Part shown: positions 35,406-43,439 of the stretch, one piece after another
Position numbering within the stretch: the stretch's first letter is position 1
Layout: every line of letters starts with the position of its first letter
Assembly (NCBI RefSeq): GCF_003947435.1
Contig: NZ_RCOS01000113.1
Coordinates: 1 to 64,000, forward strand
From: Candidatus Methanodesulfokora washburnensis
GTDB lineage: Archaea; Korarchaeota; Korarchaeia; Korarchaeales; Korarchaeaceae
Direction of reading: 5' to 3'
Length of the DNA: 64,000 nt
The notes under the pieces: model-generated
Seen by the model: the letters and a program-made list of their open reading frames with translations, nothing else
The model's database searches: none
What the model was told of the DNA's origin: nothing
Program-made: the position numbers and the translations under genes

Positions 35406-36086
35406 ATGTTTGAGGATATCCTTACTATAAAAAGAGAAATCATGCACACCTTCGATAAAATAGCAGGTGATTACAGCAGCAAGAGGAGAAAGCCTTGGCC
35501 TGAAATAAAGCTTGTACACGGCCGAAGAGTATTAGATGCAGGATGTGGACCTGGAAGGAACTCAAAGTACTTTTTAGATGTGGGTTCTGATGTTTTCTCG
35601 GTGGATATATCAATAGAGATGCTCAGAATAGCAAGAAAGATGATCCCCGATGCTGAACTAGTACAGTGTGATATCACATCCCTTCCATTCAGAAACAATG
35701 CATTTGACTGCATTCTGCTTGTTGCAACACTACATCATGTGCCGTCTAAGCCGGAGAGATTGAAAACGTTAAAGGAGATATTTAGAGTGACATCTTGCGG
35801 AGGAGAAGTATTAATAACAGTATGGTCTGTTTTTCAGCCCAGATTTCTCAAAAAAATCCCTAGAATGGCATTAGATAGAATCTTGGGTAGAGTTAAAGAG
35901 CTGTGGGACACATATATTCCATGGGGAAAAGAGAAGAGATACTATCACCTCTTCTCAAGAAGAGAGCTTGTGGGTTTAGTTAAAAAAGCTGGTTTTTATG
36001 AGATAACTATTCATGAGGAGGGAATTTTTCCCAGAAACCATGTGGTGATAGCTAGAAAGGGAGTCGAAAATGGTGAGACATGCTAG
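35406..36086 (+). CDS. Trm9-like SAM-dependent tRNA methyltransferase
   Basis: Class I methyltransferase, 226 residues. Motif I is VLDAGCGPGRNSKYF (about 41-55), with motif II/III around FSVDISIEML and CDITSLPFRNNAFD. TVWSVFQPRF, DTYIPWGKE and RYYHLFSRRELVGLVKKAGF match the Trm9/ALKBH8 branch, which methylates 5-carboxymethyluridine at wobble position 34. The immediately following elp3, overlapping by 17 bases, makes the cm5U pathway very plausible. The specific substrate is inferred from similarity and context. Confidence 0.75.
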   Translation: MFEDILTIKREIMHTFDKIAGDYSSKRRKPWPEIKLVHGRRVLDAGCGPGRNSKYFLDVGSDVFSVDISIEMLRIARKMIPDAELVQCDITSLPFRNNAFDCILLVATLHHVPSKPERLKTLKEIFRVTSCGGEVLITVWSVFQPRFLKKIPRMALDRILGRVKELWDTYIPWGKEKRYYHLFSRRELVGLVKKAGFYEITIHEEGIFPRNHVVIARKGVENGETC

Positions 36087-37455
36087 GGTGTTATCAGGAG
36101 TGGCTGTAGTAGCAGTAATGACGAAGCCTAGCAAATGCCCTCATGGAAGGTGCTCTTATTGCCCCGGTGGAGAGAATATACCTCAAAGTTATGTAGAGGA
36201 ATCACCTGTTGTTGTCAGGGCAAGCAAAGTTGGATATGATCCGTATGTACAAGTTCAGGATAGACTGAAACAATTTATGGATGTAGGATACTATCCCTCA
36301 AAAGTGGAATTGATAGTGATGGGCGGAACCTTCACAGCAATGCCGCAACAGTATCAAGAGGAGTTCATAAAGGACTGCTTTGATGCCCTGACTGATTTCC
36401 CCTCAAGCACTTCTTACAGAAGCAGGGGCATAGAGGAAGCTCATCTGAGAAATGAAAAAGCTAGCTCAAGATGTGTAGCCTTGACTGTGGAGACAAGACC
36501 TGATTGGGCAAAGGAAAAGCAGGCAGAATTCATGCTGAGGCTTGGGGTCACTAGGGTGGAGATAGGAGTTCAGTCGATATATGATGATGTGCTGAGAAGA
36601 GTTGAGAGAGGTCACACAGTAAGGGATACTATTGAGGCCACAAGAGTATTGAAGGATAAGGGGTATAAACTGTGTTATCATATAATGCCGGGTTTACCAG
36701 GAAGTGATCTAGATAGAGATTTTGAGATGTTCAAGGAGATATTCGAGAACAGCTCTTTCAAGCCAGATATGCTTAAAATATATCCAACCTTGGTCATAAA
36801 AGGGACAAAGCTGTTTGAGGAGTGGAAGTCAGGAAGATATTATCCTCTAGAGGATGACGCTGCTGTAGATCTTCTGGCAAGAGTCTATGAGATAATGCCC
36901 AGATGGATAAGGGTGCAGCATGTTCAGAGGGATATTCCGATCGAGAGAATAGAGGCAGGAGTGAAAAGGAGAAATATAAGGCAATTAGTGGAGGAGAAGT
37001 TGGAGAGGAGAGGAATAAGGATAAAGGAGATAAGGTACAGAGAGGTTGGACATGCTATTGCTAGGGGGATAAAGCCAGATTTCAAGAATATAAGCATACT
37101 AAGAGAAGATTATGAGGCTAGTGGAGGAACAGAAGTTTTCCTGACCATTGAAGATGAAAAAAATGACGTTCTCATGGGCCTTCTCAGGTTCAGAGTCCCA
37201 ATCCATGGGAACATTGGAATAGTAAGAGAACTTCATGTGTACGGCATTCAGGTGCCGATAGGCTCATTTAATGAAGAAAGTGCTCAACACAGAGGATTTG
37301 GAAGAAGTCTTATGGAGAAGATGGAGGAAATCGCTGTAAGCGACTTTGATGTGAAGAAGATCCTTGTTATATCTGGTGTAGGTGCAAGAGAGTATTTTCG
37401 CAAGCTTGGATATCATAGAGAACAGGGAATTTTCTATATGCAGAAGGAACTTTAG
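36070..37455 (+). CDS. elp3: tRNA uridine(34) acetyltransferase Elp3
   Basis: Radical SAM plus GNAT-fold acetyltransferase of 461 residues that starts wobble uridine cm5 modification. The cluster motif is C23-PHGR-C28-SY-C31 in KPSKCPHGRCSYCPGG, and acetyl-CoA binding is at HRGFGRSLMEKME near the end. YYPSKVELIVMGGTFTAM and LRIYPTL-like KIYPTLVIKGTKLF are Elp3 blocks. The protein lacks most of the N-terminal extension of longer homologues. It overlaps the Trm9-like gene by 17 bases and is followed by tRNA-Pro on the other strand. Confidence 0.93.
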   Translation: MVRHARVLSGVAVVAVMTKPSKCPHGRCSYCPGGENIPQSYVEESPVVVRASKVGYDPYVQVQDRLKQFMDVGYYPSKVELIVMGGTFTAMPQQYQEEFIKDCFDALTDFPSSTSYRSRGIEEAHLRNEKASSRCVALTVETRPDWAKEKQAEFMLRLGVTRVEIGVQSIYDDVLRRVERGHTVRDTIEATRVLKDKGYKLCYHIMPGLPGSDLDRDFEMFKEIFENSSFKPDMLKIYPTLVIKGTKLFEEWKSGRYYPLEDDAAVDLLARVYEIMPRWIRVQHVQRDIPIERIEAGVKRRNIRQLVEEKLERRGIRIKEIRYREVGHAIARGIKPDFKNISILREDYEASGGTEVFLTIEDEKNDVLMGLLRFRVPIHGNIGIVRELHVYGIQVPIGSFNEESAQHRGFGRSLMEKMEEIAVSDFDVKKILVISGVGAREYFRKLGYHREQGIFYMQKEL

Positions 37456-37458
37456 CTA

Positions 37459-37534
37459 TGGGGCCGGCGGGATTTGAACCCGCGACCACCAGCGCCCCAG
37501 GCTGGCATCCTGAACCAAGCTAGACTACGGCCCC
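37459..37534 (-). tRNA. tRNA-Pro (anticodon GGG)
   Basis: Acceptor GGGGCCG/CGGCCCC is fully paired; anticodon stem CCAGC/GCTGG with loop CTGGGGC gives GGG; the T arm contains GGTTCAAATC. Discriminator A. The - strand promoter box TTTTTTAAAC is near 37575-37584, where a TATA-like sequence also serves the divergent DUF92 gene. Confidence 0.94.
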
Positions 37535-37605
37535 GTTATATGACGGATGCTCCATTGACTTTCAGCAACCACCTGTTTAAAAAAGCTATCGCTGAGAGGA
37601 TATCG

Positions 37606-38385
37606 ATGTTGGACGATAAGCTGGTTGGTCTGTTATTAGTTATGATTATAGCATTATTAGGTTATAAAAAAGACGCTGTAAATCTATCGGGCCTAGCTTC
37701 AGGAATTATCGTAGGATTTGTTACTGTTCTTCTGGGAGGACTTTTGCTATTCCTTCCATTGCTCACTTTCTTCGTTCTTGGATCTATGTTTACAGTGTAT
37801 AAATATAATTTGAAGGAGATAAAAGGCGCTGCTGAGGACAGAAAGGGAAGAAGAAGTTGGAACAATGTACTATCAAACGGCGTTCCTCCGTTGATCTTCC
37901 TGCTTATCTGGAGATTTAGCTCAAACGATGCCTTTCTTTTGGCTTTCTTCAGTTCGATAGCTGCTGACACATCAGATACTTTAAGTAATGAGATAGGAGT
38001 TCTAAGCGAGAAGGATCCTATCCTCCTGTTCTCTTGGAAAAGAGTTCCTGCTGGAACCTCAGGTGCTGTATCACTTCTTGGTACAGTTACAGCTTTGCTC
38101 TCTCCACTCCCCATATCTTTTGAATCTTACTTTATCTCTGGTGGAAGTATCAGATTTCTTATGATCCCTGCCTTTTGTGGCTTTCTTGGAAGTCTTTTTG
38201 ATAGTATTCTTGGAGCCTTAGTTCAGGAGAAGAGAATTTGTCCTGTTTGCGGAAGAATAACAGAAAAGAAGATCCATTGCGGCTATTCTACTCGATACCT
38301 AGCGGGAGTAAAGGGTTTTGGGAATGGATCTGTGAACTTCACAATGAGCCTTGCAGCTGGAGCTTTATCCCTGGTGATTCCATGA
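37606..38385 (+). CDS. DUF92 family membrane protein
   Basis: Integral membrane protein of 259 residues with about six helices, of the DUF92 (TMEM19/VTE6-like) family; some members are phytyl-phosphate kinases. Family marks are SSIAADTSDTLSNEIGVLS and VPAGTSGAVSLLGT. A late CPVCG segment is on a loop. The frame is open back into tRNA-Pro, but ATG 37606 has GAGAGG ahead and lies about 28 bases after a TTTAAAAA box, fitting a leaderless start. The glycosyltransferase gene begins in its stop codon. Confidence 0.8.
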   Translation: MLDDKLVGLLLVMIIALLGYKKDAVNLSGLASGIIVGFVTVLLGGLLLFLPLLTFFVLGSMFTVYKYNLKEIKGAAEDRKGRRSWNNVLSNGVPPLIFLLIWRFSSNDAFLLAFFSSIAADTSDTLSNEIGVLSEKDPILLFSWKRVPAGTSGAVSLLGTVTALLSPLPISFESYFISGGSIRFLMIPAFCGFLGSLFDSILGALVQEKRICPVCGRITEKKIHCGYSTRYLAGVKGFGNGSVNFTMSLAAGALSLVIP

Positions 38386-39077
38386 TCTCCGTCATAATAC
38401 CAACGAAAAATGAAGAGAAATACATAAAAAGGTGTCTAATTTCTCTGAACAGACAGAGAGAGTATATAGGGGAGATAATAGTAGCAGATGGGGGAAGCAC
38501 AGATAAAACAGTGGAAATAGCTAGAAGATACGCAGATATAGTTTTAGTAGATCCTAGGCTTAATAGTCCGGGAAAGGGAAGAAATGCTGGGGCAAATGTG
38601 GCAAAAGGAGATATACTGGCTTTTGTCGATGCTGATACCTTAGTTAACGATGAATGGGGAAAAGCAATAACCGAGGCATTCAACCAGAAAGGGGTTTTGA
38701 TGGCCTCTGGTCCTGTTTATCCCTATGACTCAAGCATTTTATTGAAGATCGCCTATATCTTCTCGTACGATTTTCTTGTGAGGGTCACAAGGTTCCTCAG
38801 GATAACTCACTTTCTTGGATTAAATGTGGCTTACAGAAAGGACTTCTTCATTAAATTAGGTGGTTTTCCAAATACAAAACTATCTGAGGACATACTGCTC
38901 TCAATGAAGGCTAATAAATATGGAAAATCCGTCTTTAGCAGGAAGATGTCTGTTCTAAGCTCAGCCAGAAGATTGAGAAAACAGGGGATCGGATGGATTT
39001 TGTTATATCTAATATTTAATGAATTGAAAGTTATTTTTAAAGGAAAACCCCTTGAGTACTATCCTGAAGTAAGATAA
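38382..39077 (+). CDS. family 2 glycosyltransferase
   Basis: GT-A fold transferase of 231 residues starting MISVIIPTKNEEKYIKRCL at an ATG that overlaps the DUF92 stop (ATGA). Nucleotide-sugar binding is shown by VADGGSTDKTVEIA and the metal motif FVDADT; the later LSEDILLSMK segment supplies the acceptor-side acid. Two hydrophobic stretches near the C-terminus may touch the membrane. With DUF92 it may act on a polyprenyl or archaeal lipid carrier, which is inference from coupling only. Confidence 0.85.
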   Translation: MISVIIPTKNEEKYIKRCLISLNRQREYIGEIIVADGGSTDKTVEIARRYADIVLVDPRLNSPGKGRNAGANVAKGDILAFVDADTLVNDEWGKAITEAFNQKGVLMASGPVYPYDSSILLKIAYIFSYDFLVRVTRFLRITHFLGLNVAYRKDFFIKLGGFPNTKLSEDILLSMKANKYGKSVFSRKMSVLSSARRLRKQGIGWILLYLIFNELKVIFKGKPLEYYPEVR

Positions 39078-39140
39078 AAATAATAATATTTTACTTCGAT
39101 TGTTCGCACAGGTATTGCACTAGAAAGTAACCCTCTTAAA

Positions 39141-39202
39141 CAAACCGAAAACTTTATATACCGATTGATGCCTATTTTAGTTGATAAAAAGTTTTCGGTT
39201 TG
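39141..39202 (+). promoter_or_regulatory. TFB core promoter inside a 15-bp perfect inverted repeat
   Basis: The left arm CAAACCGAAAACTTT (39141-39155) and right arm AAAGTTTTCGGTTTG (39188-39202) are exact reverse complements, 32 bases apart. The left arm carries the BRE-like purine run and the first bases of the TATA box CTTTATATACC (39152-39162). The expected transcript start is near 39182, so the right arm lies in the first bases of the mRNA, ahead of the GAGGGG ribosome site. A regulator binding both arms would cover the promoter. Confidence 0.75.
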
Positions 39203-39215
39203 TGAGGGGTTAGTC

Positions 39216-40118
39216 TTGGAAAAAGAGGAGGAACTTAGATGCCCCAGATGTGGGAGTACTAATATAATAGAAGATCCTGATGCAGGTGAGCTAGTTTGCG
39301 CTGATTGTGGTCTTATAATATCTTCTGGCGTTCCCACAGAGAGAAAAGAATGGAGAGCTTTTGATTCAGATGAATACATAAAGAGAGCCCATACTGGGGC
39401 TCCGATATCTCCTACAAGACCAAGTTTTGGTCTGGATACAGGTTTTATTGGTCAGGATAGCGTGAGTAAAAAGTCCGCAAAAAGGTTTCAGAGAACAAAG
39501 AAGCATGTCAGTGACTCAAAGGAAAAGACAATAGAACCAGCCCTCATGAAGATAAAGGATGTTGCTGAGACATTGAACATACCGGAAGAGGCTGTGGAGG
39601 ATGCCGCCATGTTATATAGAATGGCTGCAGGAAAGGGATTAGTAAAGGGAAGGAGCATGGATGCGATGGTGGCTGCTGTGATCTATGCTGCATGTAGAAG
39701 GATGGAGATCCCAAGAACTCTTGAAAGCATAGCAGAATTTTTTGGACTCAAGGAGAAGGATGTGGGCAGAAGCTTCAGGTTTCTCTTCAGAAAACTAGGA
39801 ATAAAAATACCTCCTCCCAAGCCGGAGAAATTTGCTTATCATATATGCACTAAATTAGGTCTCTCAGAGGAGGTAGCAACCCAAGCAACGAGAATATTAA
39901 AGCTTGCGAGAAAGATGGGTGCTACAATGGGAAGAGAGCCCGTGGGTGTAGCCGCTGCTGCTGTTTATATGGCTTGCCAAGAGCAGGGGATTCACAGAAC
40001 ACAAAGAGAACTAGCTCAAGCAGCTGGAGTTACTGAGGTCACTGTAAGGAACAGGTATAAGGAGCTTCTTGAGAGAATAAGACCTACTCTGAAGCAACAA
40101 AGCACTGAAGGGGAATGA
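39216..40118 (+). CDS. tfb: transcription initiation factor TFB
   Basis: Archaeal TFIIB homologue that recruits RNA polymerase to TBP-bound promoters. From the chosen TTG at 39216 the protein has 300 residues: a zinc ribbon (CPRCGSTNIIEDPDAG then CADCG), the B-reader/linker (ERKEWRAFDSDEYIKR), and two cyclin repeats (about 115-205 and 210-295) with a helix-turn-helix reading the BRE. An upstream ATG at 39165 lies before the expected transcript start, so TTG with GAGGGG six bases ahead is preferred. Confidence 0.95.
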   Translation: MEKEEELRCPRCGSTNIIEDPDAGELVCADCGLIISSGVPTERKEWRAFDSDEYIKRAHTGAPISPTRPSFGLDTGFIGQDSVSKKSAKRFQRTKKHVSDSKEKTIEPALMKIKDVAETLNIPEEAVEDAAMLYRMAAGKGLVKGRSMDAMVAAVIYAACRRMEIPRTLESIAEFFGLKEKDVGRSFRFLFRKLGIKIPPPKPEKFAYHICTKLGLSEEVATQATRILKLARKMGATMGREPVGVAAAAVYMACQEQGIHRTQRELAQAAGVTEVTVRNRYKELLERIRPTLKQQSTEGE

Positions 40119-40465
40119 TATAGCCCGCCTAGGTTATTTAGTATGAATAGCTGCTATTCTTATGTAATTTTGAACTATCTATCTGTTTTTGGGCTGAGAA
40201 TTAGGTTATAAAGGCCTTAGATTGCCTGAAAGAAGCTCTTTGAGATATACAGATACACCCCCTAAAGAGGATTAACATATTTAATCTGATCTTCGGATAG
40301 CAGTCAAGAAGTTGGCCTTAAAAGAAGTATTACAACAGGATAATTGAGCCAATGAGCATGAATAATTCACCCTTGTTCTGTTGTTTTTACCATTAATCAT
40401 AAGGAGACGTTAACCGGTAAGCTTAAATTCCGACCTTAAACAACTGACAGGAGAAGGGAAGTTTT
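40119..40465. other. 347-base gap between tfb and aIF1
   Basis: Contains a hairpin GAATAG-CTG-CTATTC (40145-40159) followed by a T-rich stretch, a possible tfb terminator, and a promoter-like CTTAAATT near 40421-40430 before the aIF1 gene. The middle 250 bases have no convincing ORF or recognised RNA. Isolated CTGA boxes occur but do not form a C/D guide. Confidence 0.35.
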
Positions 40466-40786
40466 ATGGTTGAGGATAGGTGTCCTGTATGTGGTCTTCC
40501 TAAGGAATTATGCGTTTGTGGAGAGATTAAGAGAGAAGAACAGAAGATAACAGTGAGATCAGAAAGAAGGAAGTATAGAAAGGAGGTTACATTAATAGAA
40601 GGCTTAAATCCTGGGGAGCTGGATATTAGATCGTTGTTAAAGGATATGAAGAGCAAGCTCGCATGCGGCGGTACATATAAGGAGAAAGAGAAGACCATAA
40701 TACTTCAGGGAAATCATGTGAAAAAAGTCAAGCCGATGCTTATAAAGTGGGGGATCCCTCCGGAGAAGATAGAACTTCTAGGTTAA
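40466..40786 (+). CDS. translation initiation factor aIF1 (SUI1)
   Basis: SUI1-fold initiation factor that checks start-codon pairing on the 30S subunit. The 106-residue protein has a short N-terminal zinc-knuckle-like extension (CPVCGLPKELCVC) then the SUI1 core (VTLIEGLNPGELDIRSLLK, LACGGTYKEKEKTIILQGNH, GIPPEKIELLG). The ribosome site AGGAGAAGGGAAG precedes the ATG. rpo12 follows 30 bases later. Confidence 0.93.
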   Translation: MVEDRCPVCGLPKELCVCGEIKREEQKITVRSERRKYRKEVTLIEGLNPGELDIRSLLKDMKSKLACGGTYKEKEKTIILQGNHVKKVKPMLIKWGIPPEKIELLG

Positions 40787-40816
40787 GTTTTTAAATGGAA
40801 CATTGAGGATAGGCGT

Positions 40817-40960
40817 ATGTACGAGTGTATGAGATGTGGTTACGTTTTCTCGAAAAGCGAGATGGAGGAATTCTTTAAGGACTATAAGTGTCCTCGGTGT
40901 GGTTATAGAATAATAAAGAAAGTGAGAAAGGAGGATATAAAAAGAGTGAAAGCCATTTGA
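40817..40960 (+). CDS. rpo12: RNA polymerase subunit Rpo12 (RpoP)
   Basis: A 47-residue zinc-ribbon subunit joining the Rpo3/Rpo10/Rpo11 platform. C4-MR-C7 and KCPRCGYRI (second CxxC) supply the zinc ligands, and the length and basic tail match archaeal/eukaryal Rpb12. It is short enough to be missed by length filters. In many archaea it follows rpl37ae; here that place (between 42387 and 42394) is empty and the gene sits between aIF1 and signal peptidase. Confidence 0.9.
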   Translation: MYECMRCGYVFSKSEMEEFFKDYKCPRCGYRIIKKVRKEDIKRVKAI

Positions 40961-40974
40961 AAAGGGGATTTTAC

Positions 40975-41475
40975 TTGAGCTCCCTCTACAGAAGAGCAGC
41001 AAAAGAGATAGTGTACATCATTTTAGTAGCTCTATTATTGCTAGTCCTTGTAGATTTTGGACTAAATTTAGTTTTTGGGGTTAAGTATCCGCTAGCTGTT
41101 GTTATGTCAGGATCTATGAAGCCCACACTTGAACCAGGGGATTTAATCCTGGTGCAAAAAGTGGATCCCATGAACCTTAAAGTAGGGGATATAATTGTCT
41201 TTGAAGTACCATGGAGCAGCACGCCAATAGTCCACAGGGTAGTGGCGATAGAGGATGGTAAAATTTTCACTAAAGGTGACAACAATCTCTATCCAGATCC
41301 CGGCTACAGATCCCCTGAGGATATCTATGGAAAGGTGATTGAGGTATCCGGTAATCCGTTTAGGATTCCTCTCGTAGGATATATACTTGCTTTTACACAG
41401 ACTATCTATGGAAAGGCTATTTTAGTTGTCCTGCTGGCAATAATGGTTATAAGGGACATATACAGAAAGGAATAA
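40975..41475 (+). CDS. signal peptidase I (archaeal/ER type)
   Basis: Membrane serine protease removing signal peptides from secreted proteins. From TTG 40975 (AAAGGGG seven bases before) it has 166 residues; a TTG at 40957 overlapping the rpo12 stop is an alternative. An N-terminal membrane helix (about 10-32) is followed by the nucleophile in VMSGSMKPT and the general-base histidine in PIVHRVVAIEDG, the Ser-His arrangement of the Sec11 type, then TKGDNN. A C-terminal helix is also present. Confidence 0.92.
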   Translation: MSSLYRRAAKEIVYIILVALLLLVLVDFGLNLVFGVKYPLAVVMSGSMKPTLEPGDLILVQKVDPMNLKVGDIIVFEVPWSSTPIVHRVVAIEDGKIFTKGDNNLYPDPGYRSPEDIYGKVIEVSGNPFRIPLVGYILAFTQTIYGKAILVVLLAIMVIRDIYRKE

Positions 41476-41519
41476 GGATTATCATTAATCTGAAGGACAG
41501 AAAAAGAAAGATGTTAAAG

Positions 41520-41592
41520 TGGGCCGGGTGGGACTCGAACCCACGGCCTCCGCCTCGTCAAGGCGGCGTCATAGCCGCTAGACTACCGGCCC
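41520..41592 (-). tRNA. tRNA-Val (anticodon GAC)
   Basis: Acceptor GGGCCGG pairs with CCGGCCC up to wobble; D arm TAGTCTAGCGGCTATGACG; anticodon stem CCGCC/GGCGG around loop TTGACGA gives GAC; T arm GTGGG-TTCGAGT-CCCAC. Discriminator A, no intron. Confidence 0.94.
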
Positions 41593-41606
41593 ATACCATA
41601 TCACCG

Positions 41607-41843
41607 CTATCTAAATAAATTTTCCTCCTTAGCAAGGGTATATATATCTGTTATTGATTGAACTAATCTTGTTATAGTATTGAACATAGCCCTTGCTTTT
41701 GTTATCTCATCTGCGCTGAATTTCACCAAGAGAGTGTCATCTGTCCTCTCAAATAAGATATCCTTATAATCAGGCTTGAGCGAGAGCGTTATCAAATTCA
41801 GAAATTCCTTATCTCCCCTAAGCCTTATCTCTATCTCTATCAA
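41607..41843 (-). CDS. pcc1: KEOPS complex subunit Pcc1
   Basis: Small dimerisation subunit of KEOPS, which makes t6A at position 37 of ANN-decoding tRNAs. The 78-residue alpha/beta protein ends with the long helix DEITKARAMFNTITRLVQSITDI typical of Pcc1. It is the last gene of the eL15-to-Pcc1 operon and overlaps the Brix gene by 26 bases. Kae1, Bud32 and Cgi121 are not in this window. Confidence 0.82.
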   Translation of the reverse strand: MIEIEIRLRGDKEFLNLITLSLKPDYKDILFERTDDTLLVKFSADEITKARAMFNTITRLVQSITDIYTLAKEENLFR

Positions 41844-42387
41844 ATAAATATGCCACCCCTTTTATGTATATTCTGGGTCCCAGCTCCTCCACTGGATCCG
41901 TCAAAAAGAAGCTTATTGCCGGTCTTTTATTTAGATGAACAAACAACACAACATCTGAGTCCACTTTCCCGAGCTCTTCTGTCTTTATGGGACACTCGAG
42001 CACTGATATGCCCATCCCCTCTCCTAATAAATTTGACAGCTCCTTCATATTATCATCAGAAAAAGCTATCTCAATTGTCTCCACTTTTGGAACCCTTTTT
42101 TCTGTAATCTCTCTTCTTAAAGCAACCCCAGAAAACAGAATTGATCTTGGATTGGGTTCCGGCGGAGTCTTTGCGACATCGAAAAATCTCATTCTAGACG
42201 GATTCCCTTTTATCTGATCTATTATGACAAGTTTAGATGCACCAAGCCTTATGGCCCTCTCGGACAGGTCGATTATAGAGCTTTTTCCTCTGTTTACCTT
42301 TATAGCTCCAGGAATAACTCTGCACAAGTCCTTTATAAAGGATCTAGTTCTCTGAGATGGATATCTTGATGTGGTGAATATAATCAA
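41818..42387 (-). CDS. Brix-domain ribosome biogenesis protein
   Basis: A 189-residue single Brix domain (Imp4-like), thought to help pre-rRNA folding in large or small subunit assembly. IIFTTSRYPSQRTRSFIKDL and GASKLVIIDQIKGNPSRMRF are hallmark segments. It lies 6 bases downstream of eL43 and overlaps pcc1 by 26 bases. Confidence 0.9.
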   Translation of the reverse strand: MIIFTTSRYPSQRTRSFIKDLCRVIPGAIKVNRGKSSIIDLSERAIRLGASKLVIIDQIKGNPSRMRFFDVAKTPPEPNPRSILFSGVALRREITEKRVPKVETIEIAFSDDNMKELSNLLGEGMGISVLECPIKTEELGKVDSDVVLFVHLNKRPAISFFLTDPVEELGPRIYIKGVAYLFDRDRDKA

Positions 42388-42393
42388 GTAGGA

Positions 42394-42642
42394 TCACTGC
42401 TGTAGCGCTGATTCTGCATGAGTCGCTATAGAGGTTTCCGGTTCCCAAGCACCTCCTGTGAACTCAAAACCACATTTTCTGCATCTCCAAACGCCAACAA
42501 ACACTCTTTTGACAGCCAAAGCTCCACAGTTGGGGCATTTATACACTGCCTTACTTTTCATTAAGACCTGCTCAGCTCTTCTTCTCACTCTGTATCCATA
42601 CTTAACGGACGATATCTTTGATCTAGGCGGTCTCTTGACCAA
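42394..42642 (-). CDS. rpl37ae: ribosomal protein eL43 (L37Ae)
   Basis: Zinc-binding large subunit protein of 82 residues; the CxxC pairs are in YKCPNCGALA and WRCRKCGFEF with a basic N-terminal tail (RPPRSKISSVKYGYRVRRR). The start overlaps the end of rrp42 by 20 bases. Confidence 0.95.
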   Translation of the reverse strand: MVKRPPRSKISSVKYGYRVRRRAEQVLMKSKAVYKCPNCGALAVKRVFVGVWRCRKCGFEFTGGAWEPETSIATHAESALQQ

Positions 42643-43417
42643 CTCTTAACACCTCCTCAAGCACAGACATCAACTCCTTCCTCTTCTCCCTGGCAATCTC
42701 ATACATCTTTTTAATCTCAACGTCTCTAAAGAACCCCTTTCTTAATTGTATAGAACATATTCTCCCTTGCCCATCTATGGCCATCGTGATCATCGCATCG
42801 GATGCTATTTCTTCGTCTAGATTAGGATCTAGGAGTATGTAGTCCCCTATCTTAACAAATGTGAAGTTCATCACCGGATCGCTAACCGGAACTGAAATCT
42901 GCTCGTTCATCACCGCTGGTGTTCCATCTGAGCTCAAGCTTACCTTTGGGATTTTAGATTTGGCGAGCGCTATCACAGTAGCTAGCGTGAGAGCATCCGC
43001 TAAGTTGCCCTTGTGATCCAATACATACATGTCCAGAAATAAAAGATACACAAGCTTTCCTGGAACTATTACTAATTTATCTAAGTCAACATATTTGGAG
43101 CTCCTTAAAGCTCTATCCACTATTCTAGCTAGCTCTATTGAGTTCTCATCTGGAGGACCTGGTTCAAAGCTTGGCGATGCAAGCGGAAGCAACTCTACAT
43201 TAGAGACCATTACTCCCTTTTCTGGGGTGTCAGGAAACGGCTCTCCTATATCTGCGCTTACCCCAACCAGAACCTTAGTTCCGCCCAACGAAAGCCAAGC
43301 CTCCCCGCAGGATTTGGTGTAAGATCCTGGTCTTACCTCTATTTCTCTCATTTCATAAAAGGATCTTCCATCAACCCTCTTTCCATTTTTCAATTCCTTC
43401 AGCATATATTCCTTCAT
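42623..43417 (-). CDS. rrp42: exosome subunit Rrp42
   Basis: RNase PH-fold, non-catalytic partner of Rrp41 in the hexameric exosome ring. I chose the ATG at 43417 (264 residues, MKEYMLKELKNGKRVDGRS), since the frame open to 43486 would overlap rrp41 and lacks a better start. Family blocks: VDGRSFYEMR, LGGTKVLVGVSADI, CSIQLRKGFF. It follows rrp41 with little or no gap and overlaps rpl37ae. Confidence 0.93.
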   Translation of the reverse strand: MKEYMLKELKNGKRVDGRSFYEMREIEVRPGSYTKSCGEAWLSLGGTKVLVGVSADIGEPFPDTPEKGVMVSNVELLPLASPSFEPGPPDENSIELARIVDRALRSSKYVDLDKLVIVPGKLVYLLFLDMYVLDHKGNLADALTLATVIALAKSKIPKVSLSSDGTPAVMNEQISVPVSDPVMNFTFVKIGDYILLDPNLDEEIASDAMITMAIDGQGRICSIQLRKGFFRDVEIKKMYEIAREKRKELMSVLEEVLRVGQETA

Positions 43418-43439
43418 CAGAGATGAACCTATGCTTTCT

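Noticed and set aside
37474-37605. 44 extra N-terminal codons of the DUF92 gene
   Set aside because: They translate tRNA-Pro(GGG) antisense; the promoter and GAGAGG support ATG 37606.
38238-38381. 48 extra N-terminal codons for the glycosyltransferase
   Set aside because: They lie within the DUF92 coding end in another frame; MISVIIPTKNEE is the canonical GT2 start and overlaps the stop as ATGA.
40119-40465. C/D or H/ACA guide RNA in the tfb-aIF1 gap
   Set aside because: Single CTGA, TGAGCA and ACA strings occur but no consistent box set or hairpin with correct spacing was found.
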